DNA from: Escallonia rubra
Taxonomy: Eukaryota; Streptophyta; Magnoliopsida; Escalloniales; Escalloniaceae
Reading direction: 5' to 3'
Length of the DNA stretch: 64,000 bases
Assembly: GCA_033065855.1 (NCBI GenBank)
Contig: JAVXUO010000473.1
Span: 310,001-374,000 of the forward strand
Positions 10,801 to 22,515 of this stretch are shown in pieces. Position 1 is the stretch's first letter. The number at the start of each line of letters is the position of its first letter. The notes below the pieces were generated by a model. It worked only from the letters and a program-made list of their open reading frames with translations, was not told the DNA's origin and searched no databases. The translations under genes and the position numbers were made by a program.

Positions 10801-12673
10801 TCTACAGATGCCACTAACAAGTTCAATATCTACCCTGAACAAATTCCGCATTGGTTAATGGATTGGATTCCAGAGAAAGGTGGTTATATGATTGGCAATC
10901 TACAGCCAGCTCACATGGATTTTAGATTCTTCACACTAGGAAATCTTTGGTCTATTATTTCATCTTTGGGTACACCAAAACAGAACAAATCTGTCTTGAA
11001 ATTGATAGAGTCCAAATGGGATGATCTTATGGGCCATATGCCTCTTAAGATATGTTACCCCGCTTTGGAGTATGAAGAATGGCGTATAATCACTGGTAGT
11101 GACCCAAAGAATACGTGAGTTTTCTTTAAAGCGTTTATGCGTGAATATCTATGTTCGTTCCTTGTATACAATGTCAAGCGTTCCTTTCTGCGATGTGGCT
11201 GTGTCTCCTGCTACCCTGCGTCAATACACCTCAAAATTTCGTTTTGTTTGCATATAAGTATATGCACTTACATTAAATGTTGGGTCCAACTTTTAAGATT
11301 CAAGCTATCTTTTTTTTGCCTTGAAACCTACAGGACCCTTCCCATCATTCCCTGCCCTGGCAGGTAACATTACAGTCCAGTAGAAGTTACACTTGAAAAT
11401 ACTAAATGTTACTGAATTTTTCATGCAGGCCTTGGTCATATCATAATGGTGGGTCGTGGCCGACACTTCTGTGGCAGGTAATATAGATTGTGTCATATAA
11501 TATATGCTCTGAAAAATGCTCACTGCGTGCTGATCCTTGTATCAAACTGTATATTTTCGGTGCCTGCCGTCAGACTACAGGTTCCTGAAGTGGGTCGACA
11601 ACAAGCATCATCTTTATTACTGTCTCTAGGTTGACACTTAATATGAGCCTGGCTGCTCTTAGATCTGAAACACAGCCAATGACCTAAAAGCAAATAGGTC
11701 TCCTTTTGACGAACTCGATGGCCTGTTAGGTGGCAAATACGGTGGGATAAAGCAAAAGATAGACGTAAGACAGCATCGAATGGTTGTCATGCCATTCTGT
11801 GAGATTAGAACATACTCGTGTCCCTAATAACAGTAGGAGTTTATTGCCTACAATGTATTTAGCCCTAATGGGTGGTGGAATTCAACCTGGCCCTTATTGT
11901 GCATATGGCTTGTCAAGTTTTATGTTTCAAGCCAAGTTGCAATCTGTCATAAAGTCCTATATCATGGTGCGCAGAACCTATGTAGATATATTTCGACAAT
12001 AAAATAAATCAATGAGTTTTGAAATGCACGCCACACTTGCCACTTTGGTTCATGATATACTGCTCCTTTTTTTTCACATGTTGATCCTTGTATAAGAAAC
12101 ACAAATGCATCCCCTGTAGAGATGCATATTTTGAATTGAAACGTTAAGATCCTGTGGTAGTCTCTTTTCCTTTGTGTGGTACAAGACATTTTTTTTTGTG
12201 GGGAGAGGTGGAACTGGAGAGAAGAAAGAAAATGACTGGCAGTCCTCATGGGCAAGACTCTGTGTGTGACTAACTTAAGTGAATATACTTTACTTTCTTC
12301 AGTACCACCCCTTCAAATTCTGTGTGTTTCCCTTCATTTATCTCAGTTCACGCTGGCGTGCATTAAGATGGGAAGAACAGACCTAGCCACAAAGGCAGTT
12401 GATTTGGCCGAAAAAAGACTTAAGCTGGATCATTGGCCTGAATATTATGACACCAGAAATGGGAAATTCATTGGGAAGCAGTCTCGACTCTATCAAACTT
12501 GGACAATTGCTGGGTTCTTAACATCCAAAATGCTCTTGGAAAATCCAGAGACGGCCTCACGGTTATTTTGGGACGAAGATTATGATCTTCTTGAGATATG
12601 TGTTTGTGCTCTTAGCAATTCTGGGCGCAAAAAATGCTCAAGAGGGGCTGCCAAGTCTCAGATTCTTGTGTAG
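7835..12673 (+). CDS. Neutral/alkaline invertase, GH100, organelle-type A/N-InvA
   Basis: Six exons join in frame: 7835-8545, 9510-9669, 9793-10004, 10621-11114, 11429-11477 and 12347-12673, giving 650 residues ending KSQILV. It should split sucrose into glucose and fructose at neutral pH. The core is typical of glycoside hydrolase family 100: [19 protein letters not shown] (about residues 192-210, including the conserved acidic YDQ...RD), [99 protein letters not shown] and [15 protein letters not shown]. The first 150 or so residues are poorly conserved and basic, with several early methionines (residues 1, 7, 9, 16, 22), as expected for an organellar targeting sequence. The Arabidopsis A/N-InvA, as I recall it, is mitochondrial and aligns across the whole length. 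I chose the ATG at 7835; any of the following methionines is possible. An inverted duplication lies immediately upstream. Confidence 0.95.
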
Positions 12674-14317
12674 TGACATACCGTTCAATAAGGTAAAAAA
12701 AGCATGTTGTACTGTACAGCTTAGTTCAGTGCTAATTGTAATGGCATTTTTCACCTGAAAATGTAACGTAAGATAGTTCATGTTTTTGCACATTGGTGAG
12801 ACATATTTGGTGTCCGATTAGTTGTACTTGTTGATCGGTATAGTAGGAAGTTCAAATAAACTGACTGTTTTCGTGTGTCGTCGATCTGGTTAATGGCCCT
12901 GTTGTGGTCATTCGTGTTGTGTACTGTAAAACAATTTGTATAATATTAAATCCTAGCGTTAGCATGGAAGTGCTTCAAGATTCCAGTTTCAAAGATTTCC
13001 GCATGTGTTTACCATTGTTTCCAGCTGAAAGATCAAATGTTTAACATGGTTATTTTGCATCAACTGCAAATATTGTGGGGGATTGATGTGAGCAGTGAGC
13101 ACTCAGGCTTTTCGCCACCTACTTTTCTCTTTTGTTGCTAAAACTTTGACACTCTTTCATGGTGTTTAATAACACTTCTTAGTCTATAGTGAAGTGCGAT
13201 ATATGTGGTAACTAGTAACATGTGGAGTGCGAATATCAAATGTCTTACCTAGAGGAAGTACGATAAACTTTGAAAATATTGTTTTTACAAACAATATCTT
13301 CCGACTCTGCTGTTAATTTTCTCTTTTGTTGCTAAAACTTTGACACTCTTTCATGGTGTTTAATAACACTTCTTAGTATATGTGGTAACTAGTAACATGT
13401 GGAGTGCGGATATCAAATGTCTTACCTAGAGGAAGTACGATAAACTTTGAAAAGATTGTTTCTACAAACAATATCTTCCGACTCTGCTGTTGTCGGCTTC
13501 CAACTCTGCTGTTGTCAGTATAAATTGATAAATGCATTTTGTAAATTTATTCTTCCTCTTTCTCTGTATAAATTTGGTAAATGTCAGTAAAGACTAACGA
13601 TATTTGGATGTTAAAGGGTTGATCAATATTGTGGGAGAAAGTAAAGTATCCATTTGGAGATATTTGGATTACAAAGGATTGTTCAAAATCGTAGGAGAAA
13701 GTGAAGTATCCATTTGGAGATACTTTTGGTTTCTTTTTCCGTTTGTGTGATTCTTTAATCTTTTGTGTGCTAAGGATTCCATTATCATCCGGCAGTTAGG
13801 ATATCCGACTTCCACCAAAGAGCAGGCTGACCTCCCACGGGGAAGGCCTAGGACTGACTCAAATCCAAGGGGGAGTCGTCGATTCCTTTTTCATGGAAGG
13901 GCACGCTGATATCAACACTTCAGTAATTTTTTGGATAAGATGGCTCGACATGTGACTTGGAATGTTCGCTCTGAATTAATCAGATTGGTAAACTTGAACT
14001 CTGACAGTTGAATATTTTGTTAACATGTCTCAATGAGTGAGACCTAGGAGCGGTTAAAGGGTGTAGTCAAGATGGACTAACAATAGTTGATATAGATCAT
14101 AATTTGTTTCCTAAAATAGCCGGTAAAAACAAAAATTAAAAATGTTAATAAATGTTTTAATCAACATGCCGTAAACATGACACAAAATACTCTCCATGCA
14201 TAATATTTGACCTTGAACTACTAGCGAATATATCAAATAAAATCATGTAAACATTGACATAATGTGAACGTGTGTTGTTCATCGGAGGACAGCCCCTCCC
14301 GTTACCATGTACCAAAT
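12674..14317. other. Invertase downstream spacer with a short tandem repeat
   Basis: No coding sequence recognised. The region includes the probable invertase 3' untranslated region and a tandem duplication at 13128-13495, listed separately. A smaller near-repeat follows at 13600-13730, where a motif ending GTATCCATTTGGAGATA occurs twice. Confidence 0.5.
13128..13495. repeat. Tandem duplication of about 190 bp
   Basis: The block starting TTTCTCTTTTGTTGCTAAAA near 13128 repeats near 13318 with very few changes. The second copy lacks about 17 bases after CACTTCTTAGT. Both end near TTCCGACTCTGCTGTT, and that short tail is repeated once more after 13490. The high identity suggests a recent event. 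Confidence 0.85.
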
Positions 14318-16266
14318 ATGAGTTGCAGAAAGCTACTACCGACCACCTTTCATCGTCACCAAATCCCTCCGTTTGTCCGAAACTCGCTTCAATGCGCACC
14401 AAACTCATCAACCCCCCTGAACCCACCATTCCAACCCAAGCGCCCCTCATTCCTAGCCACCAACATCATCAAATCCTACCTAGACCTGGGCCTAGTAAAA
14501 GAAGCACGCACCCTGTTCGACGAAATGCCTGAGAGAGACGTCGTCGCCTGGACGGCGATGATTGCCGGTTACACATCTTGCAATCGCCACACGAGTGCGT
14601 GGACACTGTTCTCTGAAATGCTAAGGGAAGGTGCCGATGACCCGAATGCTTATACCTTGTCGAGCGCGTTGAAAGCTTGTAAAGGCATGAAGTCGCTCCC
14701 TTGTGGCAGTTTGGTGCATGGGCTGGCTGTTAAGCATGGAATGGGTGGTAGCGTGTACGTTGACAATGCTCTCCTGGACATGTACGCTACGTGCTGCGTT
14801 ACTATGGACGACGCATGCGTGGTCTTTCGAGACATGCGTGAGAAGAATGATGTGTCCTGGACGACGTTGATTACCGGCTACACCCATCGGGGTTATGGCT
14901 ATGGAGGTCTTCGGATTTTTAGGCAAATGTTAATGGTATAGGCACGAAAACAACCCTCTATGGTGTTTCAATTTTCAGTTAGAATTTTGCCGGCTAGAAT
15001 GTAACTTCTTGTTCTTGTTTTCCTTTCATTTTCCGTTAACAGGAGGGAGTTGAACCGAGTTCATTTTCCTTTTCGATTGCAGTTAGAGCTTGCACCTCGA
15101 TTAGCTCTTGTACGCATGGCAAGCAAATTCATGGAGCTGTATATAAACATGGGTTGGATTCCAATGTTCCTGTAATGAATTCTATCCTAGACATGTACTG
15201 TAGGTGTAGTAGTTTATGTGAAGCAAGTCACTGTTTTCATGATATGACTCAAAGAGATTTGATTACATGGAACACATTGATCGCAGGATATGAAAAGGCC
15301 GAACCAAATGAGTCCCTCTATTTATTCTCGCAAATGGAGTCAGGAGGTTTTAGCGCCAATTGCTTCACATTTACCAGTGTTATAGCAGCATGTGCTAATC
15401 TAGCAGTGTTGGGCTGTGGGCAACAAGTTCATGGAGGGATTTTTCGGAGAGGTCTTGATGGCAACTTGGCACTGGCTAATGCTCTTATTGACATGTATGC
15501 CAAGTGCGGAAGCATAGTCGATTCACGCAGAATCTTTGGTGAGATGTCGTGTAGGGATCTGGTTTCGTGGACTTCTATGATGATCGGATATGGGAGCCAT
15601 GGATATGGGAAAGAGGCTGTTGAATTATTTAATAAGATGGTCAGTTCTGGTGTCAGGCCTGATCGGATCGTGTTTATGGCAGTTTTGAGTGCCTGTAGCC
15701 ACGCTGGACTTGTAGATGAAGGTTTGTGTTACTTCCAATCGATGTCTGGAGATTATAAGATTACCCCAAATCAGGAAATCTATGGGTGCGTTGTTGATTT
15801 GCTTGGGCGTGGTGGTAGAGTTGAAAAGGCTTATGAACTCATTGAGAGCATGCCTTTTAAGCCTGATGAGTCCGTTTGGGCAGCATTTCTTGGAGCTTGT
15901 AAAGCACATAGACTTCCGGGTCTGGGTAAGCTGGTTGCTCGGAGGGTCTTGGATTCGAGGCCTAATATGACAGGTATTTACCTCATGCTGTCAAATATGT
16001 ATGCAGCTGATGGTAAGTGGGGGGATTGTGCAAAAATGAGGAAGCTGATGAGGGGAATGGGTAACAAGAAAGAGGCTGGCAGGAGCTGGGTGGAGGTAAG
16101 AGATCAGGTTTACAGCTTCGTAGTTGGAGACAAAGTCGGCTCCCATATGGAGTGTGTGTATGAAGTTCTTGAAACGCTAGTTCAACATATGAAGACAGCA
16201 GGATATATTCCTGATGTAGATTGCTCGATAGATGACTTGGAAGATGGGCCATGCTACAGGAGCTGA
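14318..16266 (+). CDS. Pentatricopeptide repeat protein, PGN-like (PLS/E class)
   Basis: Two exons, 14318-14935 and 15043-16266, join in frame across a 107-bp GT/AG intron and encode 613 residues. The protein is an array of pentatricopeptide repeats, seen in motifs such as LFDEMPERDVVAWTAMIAGY, LLDMYATC, WTTLITGYTHRG, ALIDMYAKCGSIVDSRRIF, WTSMMIGYGSHG, ACSHAGLVDEGL and YGCVVDLLGRGGRVEKAYEL. It ends in an E-type extension with SWVEVRDQVYSFVVGDK and has no DYW domain. Such proteins bind organellar RNA, and E-class members usually assist C-to-U editing. From memory, the length and the invertase neighbour match Arabidopsis PGN (At1g56570, mitochondrial, linked to salt and abscisic acid responses). 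I chose the ATG at 14318 because the frame upstream has only non-ATG starts. LINE remnants begin about 200 bp downstream. Confidence 0.85.
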
Positions 16267-16469
16267 AGTTGTTAACAGAAGATCATAATTGTACTGTTGA
16301 TGAGTCGAATAACCTGGAAGACCAAATGAAGAGATACTTGGTTAATCCTAAGAGGGATGAAAAGGAACGGGGCCCTTTTTCAAATGAAGTCCTTCTAATG
16401 AGGAGGAGTTCGTATTTCATTAAGTTCTTAGCGTAGCATGATGATGGTGGCGGTGAAAGAACATTCAAG

Positions 16470-17075
16470 CCACCTGTTACGCTGTCTTGGACATGGTGTA
16501 AATTGAAATTCAGGAACCAAATGCAGCAGTTATGTAACTATCACATTGGAGATGGAAAAACTACCTGGTTGTGGTTAGATAGGTGGATACCTGGTGGTCC
16601 ATTACTTGATCAATTTGGACAGAGAATTATATATGATGCAGGTGAGCAGGAATTCCAAGGTTGCTGAGATTGTTGAAGGTGATTCTTGGAGAACCCAGAA
16701 TAAAAGATCTCATGCATTGAGGAAGATGGTACATCTGATCTAATCAATAATCAGCTTTTGCCTAGAAGAGAACACAAAGATAAGGTTACATGGAACTTGC
16801 GGTCCAATGGCAAATTCACTATCCAATCTGTTTGGACATTGGTTCAGAACTAAAGCACCTAAGGCTGGGTTATATTTGGTTCAAAGGACACATTCCTAAG
16901 TGCTCTGTGATGCTCTGGTTGCTATGTAAAGGAGGTATAATAACTAAAGCAAAGCTATAGGAATGGAATATAATTCAAGAGGACTGTTGTCTCTTGTGTC
17001 AACAGCAGTGAGAGAGAGTAGACCACTTGTTTATCCAATGTTCTTATGCTAAAGAATTATGGGGCTTAATCTTTG
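16470..17075 (+). mobile_element. LINE fragment, reverse-transcriptase-associated zinc-binding region
   Basis: Broken plus-strand frames include a motif like IGDGKTTWLWLDRWIPGGPL followed by VTWNLRSNGKFTIQSVW, the pattern found just before the zinc-binding region of plant LINE reverse transcriptases. Stops and frameshifts are frequent and both ends are indistinct. It is a dead remnant next to the 3' end of the PGN-like gene. Confidence 0.7.
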
Positions 17076-17138
17076 AAGGGTAAATTACACACGACACTCT
17101 TAAAATTTACCCGAAACTAGCATGCATGCATCTTTGAG

Positions 17139-18290
17139 GCGCATTATTTGGAGAATCAACACTAGCATGCATCTTTATTGAGGCGCTTCATTTGTTTGCA
17201 TCCATATACAAAGATAATGCCAGAATTTGCTTTTCCGATTTACTTTCGGCTGCATTACTAAGTATTTATGAATATGGTAAGGTATCGTGAGGCCCAATTT
17301 ACCTCTAAAAGATGAGGAATTGACCTCTTTAAATGTCAAATGTATACATGTCATTTTTAGATAACAGGTTATTAATGTCTGATGTCACCCGGAATGAAGA
17401 TAGTTTTCCCGCGTCTCAGTTCTCAACAGAGGAATCTCTTGGCAAGTTGGAAATAGCAAATCTATTGATATCTGACAGGACAACTAGATTTCTGATCACC
17501 CGTCCCACCGGATCCTTTCCTTTAAACCTAATGGGACTGGATTAAAATTTGTTTCTGACTTAATTCAATCTTGCCTTTGGAAAGAATAGGTAGTCGACGC
17601 TATCTTCATATCTCTACAAGAGTCAAAGGGATTCATATATCACTCTCTGGATCCATGGACCTACCCATCTGGAATCTGGAATCCTCTGGCATTTTCTTTG
17701 TCTCCTCTGCCTACAGACTCTTTTATTCTGACTTTGCTCTTAGTAAAGAACAACACTCGGTTAGTTCGCACTCCAACCTAAATCCAGTTTGGAAAGCTAT
17801 CTGGAATCTTCGCCTACCATCTAAAATTACCTTTTTCTTGTGGCAACTCCTCCTGAACAGTCTCTCTACTAGAAAATTCCTCTTCCAATTAGGTGTATCA
17901 AACCAAAAAAGCTGTACTCTCTAACTCTTCAGAGGAATCAGCTGAACACCTTTTTATTTTTTGTCACAAAAATAAACCTCTCTGGTCCTCAATTAACCTT
18001 TCCATACCTCAAAACATCAACCTCGAATCTTTTAAAGAATGACTTATTGTCTGGATCTCGACACCCAACTCATCTTGCGTTCTCCATCTACGAAATATCA
18101 TCTTAATCACTATGTGGCTTATTTGGACTAACCGGAATAAAGTGTTATTTCAGCAAGAGAGATGGAACATTGATAGTATAAAATCTCCGCGACAAGTCCT
18201 AAGTGATGATTACTGGATTTCATACCTACCAAGATCTCTCGTGAAAACCTCCCACAAGAAGACCCACGCTACCATCAAGTCATCTTTTGT
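17139..18290 (+). mobile_element. LINE 3' fragment, copy A
   Basis: This stretch matches copy B (18881-20030) closely. The decayed frame has the zf-RVT pattern: WNLESSGIFFVSSAYRLF, VWKAIWNLRLPSKITFFLWQ, then after a frameshift SEESAEHLFIFCHKNKPLW and MWLIWTNRNKVLF. Copy A lacks 2 bases near 17922 compared with copy B (CTCTAACTC against CTCTGTAACTC), which breaks the frame. At 18290 the similarity stops abruptly. Confidence 0.8.
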
Positions 18291-18880
18291 AACTCCCCGA
18301 ATTATCGGAGCGTTAATATCAAATAAATAAAGTCAGAATCTCAAAATATCAAAAGTCTCCCCAATTGGTCATTCAGAGCATATCCAGAGCACTTTCTTCA
18401 CATTTATTACTGCAATGCCAAATGTGTAGCGATTGATAAGAATATTTAAATACTTGTAGAAGATATTTGAAACTAATTATAATGACAGTGTACATTGGAA
18501 TGAGATGTAACATAGAATACTTAGGATTTTCTTTAGTGGCAAAAGAAACAAGTGTGATATATAGTGATGAACATTGTTGGTAATTGTCATTAGCTATCCG
18601 CGTTTAAAAGTAAGACCATATTTTCTGTAATGAATTTTTCATGCTTCGAGTCTTTGATTAGTTATTCATAATTGATTTTACTTATTGTGGTTTAGTCAAA
18701 GGTAGTCACACTAATTAATTTTAATTGTGTTTTTCACTAATATATATAATATTTTTGTTTCAAATCACTATTTTAACGTACAATGTATGTGATCCTTAAT
18801 GGTGAAATAAATGGACTCTTGACCAACAAAGATCACTTGATATATTTTGTGAATACTTTGACAAAAACTTCGTCTCATAC
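18291..18880. other. AT-rich spacer between the two LINE copies
   Basis: No gene recognised. The sequence separates two near-identical LINE pieces and resembles neither. Confidence 0.4.
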
Positions 18881-20662
18881 TTTGGAGAGTCAACACTAGA
18901 ATGCATTTATTGAGGCGCTTCATTTGTTTGCATCCATATACAAAGATAATGCCAGAATTTGCTTTTCCGATTTACTTTCGGCTGCATTACTAGGTATTTA
19001 TGAATATGGTAAGGTATCGTGAGACCCAATTTACCTCTAAAAGATGAGGAATTGATCTCTTTATATGTCAAATGTATACATGTCATTCTTAGATAACAGG
19101 TTGTTAATGCCTTATGTCATCCGGAATGAAGATAGTTTTCCCGCGTCTCGGTTCTCAACAAAGGAACCTCTTGGCAAGTTGGAAATAGCAAATCTATTGA
19201 TATCTGGCAGGACAACTGGATTTCTGATCACCCGTCCCACCGGATCCTTTCCTTTAAACCTAATGGGACTGAACTAAAATTTGTTTCTGACTTAATTCAA
19301 TCTTGCCTTTGGAAAGAACAGGTACTCGACGCTATCTTCCTATCTCTACAAGAGTCAAAGGGATTCATATCTCACTCTCTGGATCCATGGACCTACCCAT
19401 CTGGAATCTGGAATCCTCTGGCATTTTCTCTGTCTCCTCTGCCCACAGACTCCTTTATTCTGACTTTGCTCGTAGTAAAGAACAACACTCGGTTAGTTTG
19501 CACTCCAACCCTAATCCAGTTTGGAAAGCTTACTGGAATCTTCGCCTACCATGTAAAATTACCTTTTTCTTGTGGCAACTCCTCTTGAACCGTCTCTCTG
19601 TTAGAAAATTCCTCTTCCAATTAGGTGTATCAAACCAAAAAAGTTGTACTCTCTGTAACTCTTCAGAGGAATCAGCTGAACACCTTTTTATTTTTTGTCA
19701 CAAAAATAAACCTCTCTGGTCCTCAATTAACCTTTCCATACCTCAAAACATCAACCTCGAATCTTTTAAAGAATGACTTATTGTCTGGATCTCGACACCC
19801 AACTCATCTTGCGTTCTCCATCTACGAAATATCATCTTAATCACCATGTGGCTTATTTGGACTAACCGGAATAAAGTGTTATTTCAGCAAGAGAGATGGA
19901 ACATTGATAGTATCAAATCTCCGGGACAAGTCCTAAGTCATGATTACTGGCTTTCATACCAACCAAGATCTCTCGTGAAAACCTCCCACAAGAAGACTCA
20001 CGCTGCCATCAAGTCATCTTTCGCCACTTCTTGCACTTGCCAAGAAGTGACCTCATATTCTTCTTTTATACTTTGCCATTTCCGATATGATACAAGAGAT
20101 TTCCGACTGCAAATCAACTTCCTTAATTTTTTTTACTTACACATTAATAAATTTGAAGGCATTTTCCCTTCAAACAACTGTAGAGATGCATATCTCAAAG
20201 GATTTCTCTTTTGTCTTCTTTGGCTCTCAAATCTCAACATCACTCACTTACATCTTTTTACTGACAATAAATTACTTATTTCTGAGTTACAACTACCTAG
20301 CAGAGGGAGTGGTATCATCAATGCTAGACTTATGGAAGATATTCATTTTGCACCATATCCAGATTAGTTACTCCCTTTTGACCAACTGAAGAAAGGAAGG
20401 GAAGCTGCAAACTTTTGCTCATAGTCATGCAGTATCTTTTGGATGCACTACTGTTGTACATATTTATATTTTGTCTTGTGGCCTTCCACTCTTCCAAACT
20501 TAGTTCAATTGGGTGTAATCTTTAATCCCTATATAACTCTACCTATGTAAACTTTCTAACTCTACTCTTCATGGATAGTAGCTAGCCTACTCATGTAACC
20601 ATGAAAAATTATCTTGTTTTTATATATGAAAATTTCTCCTGTTTAAAACCAAAAAAAAAAAA
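18881..20662 (+). mobile_element. LINE 3' fragment, copy B, ending in a poly(A) tract
   Basis: The first 1.15 kb repeats copy A. It then continues through an RNase H-like tail (HLHLFTDNKLLISELQLP) and a 3' region to a run of A at 20650-20662, as expected for the 3' end of a LINE copied from polyadenylated RNA. The frame carries stops (for example after NINLESFKE). No convincing target-site duplication was found, so the 5' boundary is only where the similarity to copy A begins. Confidence 0.8.
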
Positions 20663-20869
20663 TGAGAACATGGTTCCACAGAAGTATATTTCCTTTGGCC
20701 TTCCAAATTGTTCAGTTTTCTGACAACAGCTCAAGTGATTTTGGGCACGCGAACATGGTGCAGTTTCGAGATCATTTTTTTGCTCACGGTGCGGTTTTCT
20801 GCTAGGCGAGGGTTCTGGAGTAGCAGTGGTGATTACATGCTGTCAAGGAATGTAAAACGAGCAGTGCAG

Positions 20870-21290
20870 TGAATAGTATGCCCGTCGTAAGAGATGATCA
20901 TCTTCTCTAGGCTGGAAAGAGAACAGCCGGGCATCTTCCAATTGCTCTTGAGATAGTCAGACCATACGTACTTGTACTTCCAGAACGTCCACCTTCCCTT
21001 CGTAGAGAGACACCTGATAGTTGGGGCCGCCAAGCTCCAAGGATTTGTATAGTTCAAGAAATAATCCTCTTCTCCATGCTGAGAAGGGTCGACGGGGGCT
21101 TCGCAATTGATCTGGACTCCAACCCCATCTTGTTCACCAGAAAGTCCATCACTTTGGAAGAGTGGTTTCTCCTGGGGTGCTTTTTGAAGGCCAATAGAGT
21201 GTCATCCTTGGCCAACCCCACTTCCCATAAGCCCCGTAGGATCTATGCCAAACTGATCTGTTAGGCTTCCCCGTAAGAGATTCGAAAGCA
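20870..21290 (-). pseudogene. mTERF-family gene fragment
   Basis: On the minus strand, a broken frame contains KHPRRNHSSKVMDFLVNKMG, LESRSIAKPP and STLLSMEKRII, followed in another frame by LYEGKVDVLEV. These follow the repeat pattern of plant mitochondrial transcription termination factor proteins, where a kVMdFlVNKMGwes.. IAk.P..L.yS.EKRiiPR segment is typical. Frameshifts and stops interrupt it and the usual PRC motif after EKRII is lost. It is a short piece of a larger gene, without visible mobile-element borders. Confidence 0.6.
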
Positions 21291-21559
21291 AAGATAAACG
21301 TTGTTTTTGCCGGATCAAATCACATTTCCTTAAGCTTAATGATAGGAACTGTACGCATTTATACGTCATAATCTAGCTCTGCGCCAATAACTATCCTATG
21401 CCCGATTCGGGCACTCCATGTTCCCTTGAAACCGCAATTTTGGCATGAGAAACATCATATGATCTCCACAAAAATCCCTTCGCTCATGCGTTGGCCTGAG
21501 CGGTTGGGATTTAATCTCCTAAAGCACGTATACCTAACAAAATAAGAAAAGAAGAAAAC

Positions 21560-22190
21560 AAAAAATTTGTCACACACAAAATATATGGACGCGGAGATTT
21601 AACGTGGTTCGGCCTCTTGCCTATGTCCATAAGAAAAACTTCGCAAATGTTACACTATAAAGTGGACAAGTTACAAAGAACTTTCACTCAGACCCAATTC
21701 TTAATTACACACCCAAACTCATCTCGCAGTTTTTCTCTCGGTGAGTAAAAACTCTATGGTTTTTTCACATTAATGCTAGTGAACAACACTTAGACATAGT
21801 AGCAATTGGACTACAATCATAAGCTTTCAATGCGTTATACTCTCTTTAGTCTCTGTGACTAACTCAACGGTGTATCTCTGCCTTTAGGTCTCAATAGCTA
21901 AGGCTTGATGAGCAGAATCCTTCTGCAATGTTCTCCTTTCATAGGAGATGTAGTAGGTGAGAGCTTATGATATACAGCTGCAATACTAGCATTAAGATAC
22001 ACGTTGGATCTGTTGACGTCCATGCATGAATTGTTCAACCATGCAATTATGTGGTTGAAAAACTGAACATATTTTTCACCTAGAAAGGTAGTACTATTTA
22101 CCTTTCACATGCACTTTTGGTTTTGGTCGAATTGTGCGGCTGGTATTTGGAATTCAAGCCAATTTCAACATTCTCCACTTTTGCTTTGAT
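21560..22190. mobile_element. Probable LTR-retrotransposon remnant
   Basis: The stretch with GGACGCGGAGATTTAACGTG and CAATTTCAACATTCTCCACT resembles sequence I associate with long terminal repeats of plant Copia-type elements. No protein-coding domain, primer-binding site or target duplication was found, so the assignment rests on recognition only. Confidence 0.35.
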
Positions 22191-22515
22191 TCTTTAGCTG
22201 TCTTCACCTTTCCCCCTCGGGACTTCTACCCATGAGCTTGGTCGAGAGCTCAAATTTAAAACAGTGGTCATCTCTCAGATGATAAAGGTTAAAACCCTTT
22301 TTAACACTTCAGTCCACAGATCAGTCTGCCCGCGATATTTCAGAATTGCCGTGGCCACATTCTTTGGGATGTCACTTTTTGGAGCATCTCTGCCGCCACT
22401 GATGCATCTCTATTAAAGATTGGAGCAAAATTGTTTGACTGCATAAGAGCAAGTGATGCTAACATCTTATCCCAACGTCACCACTGTCAAAACCAATTTG
22501 CTTCGACACAATCAG

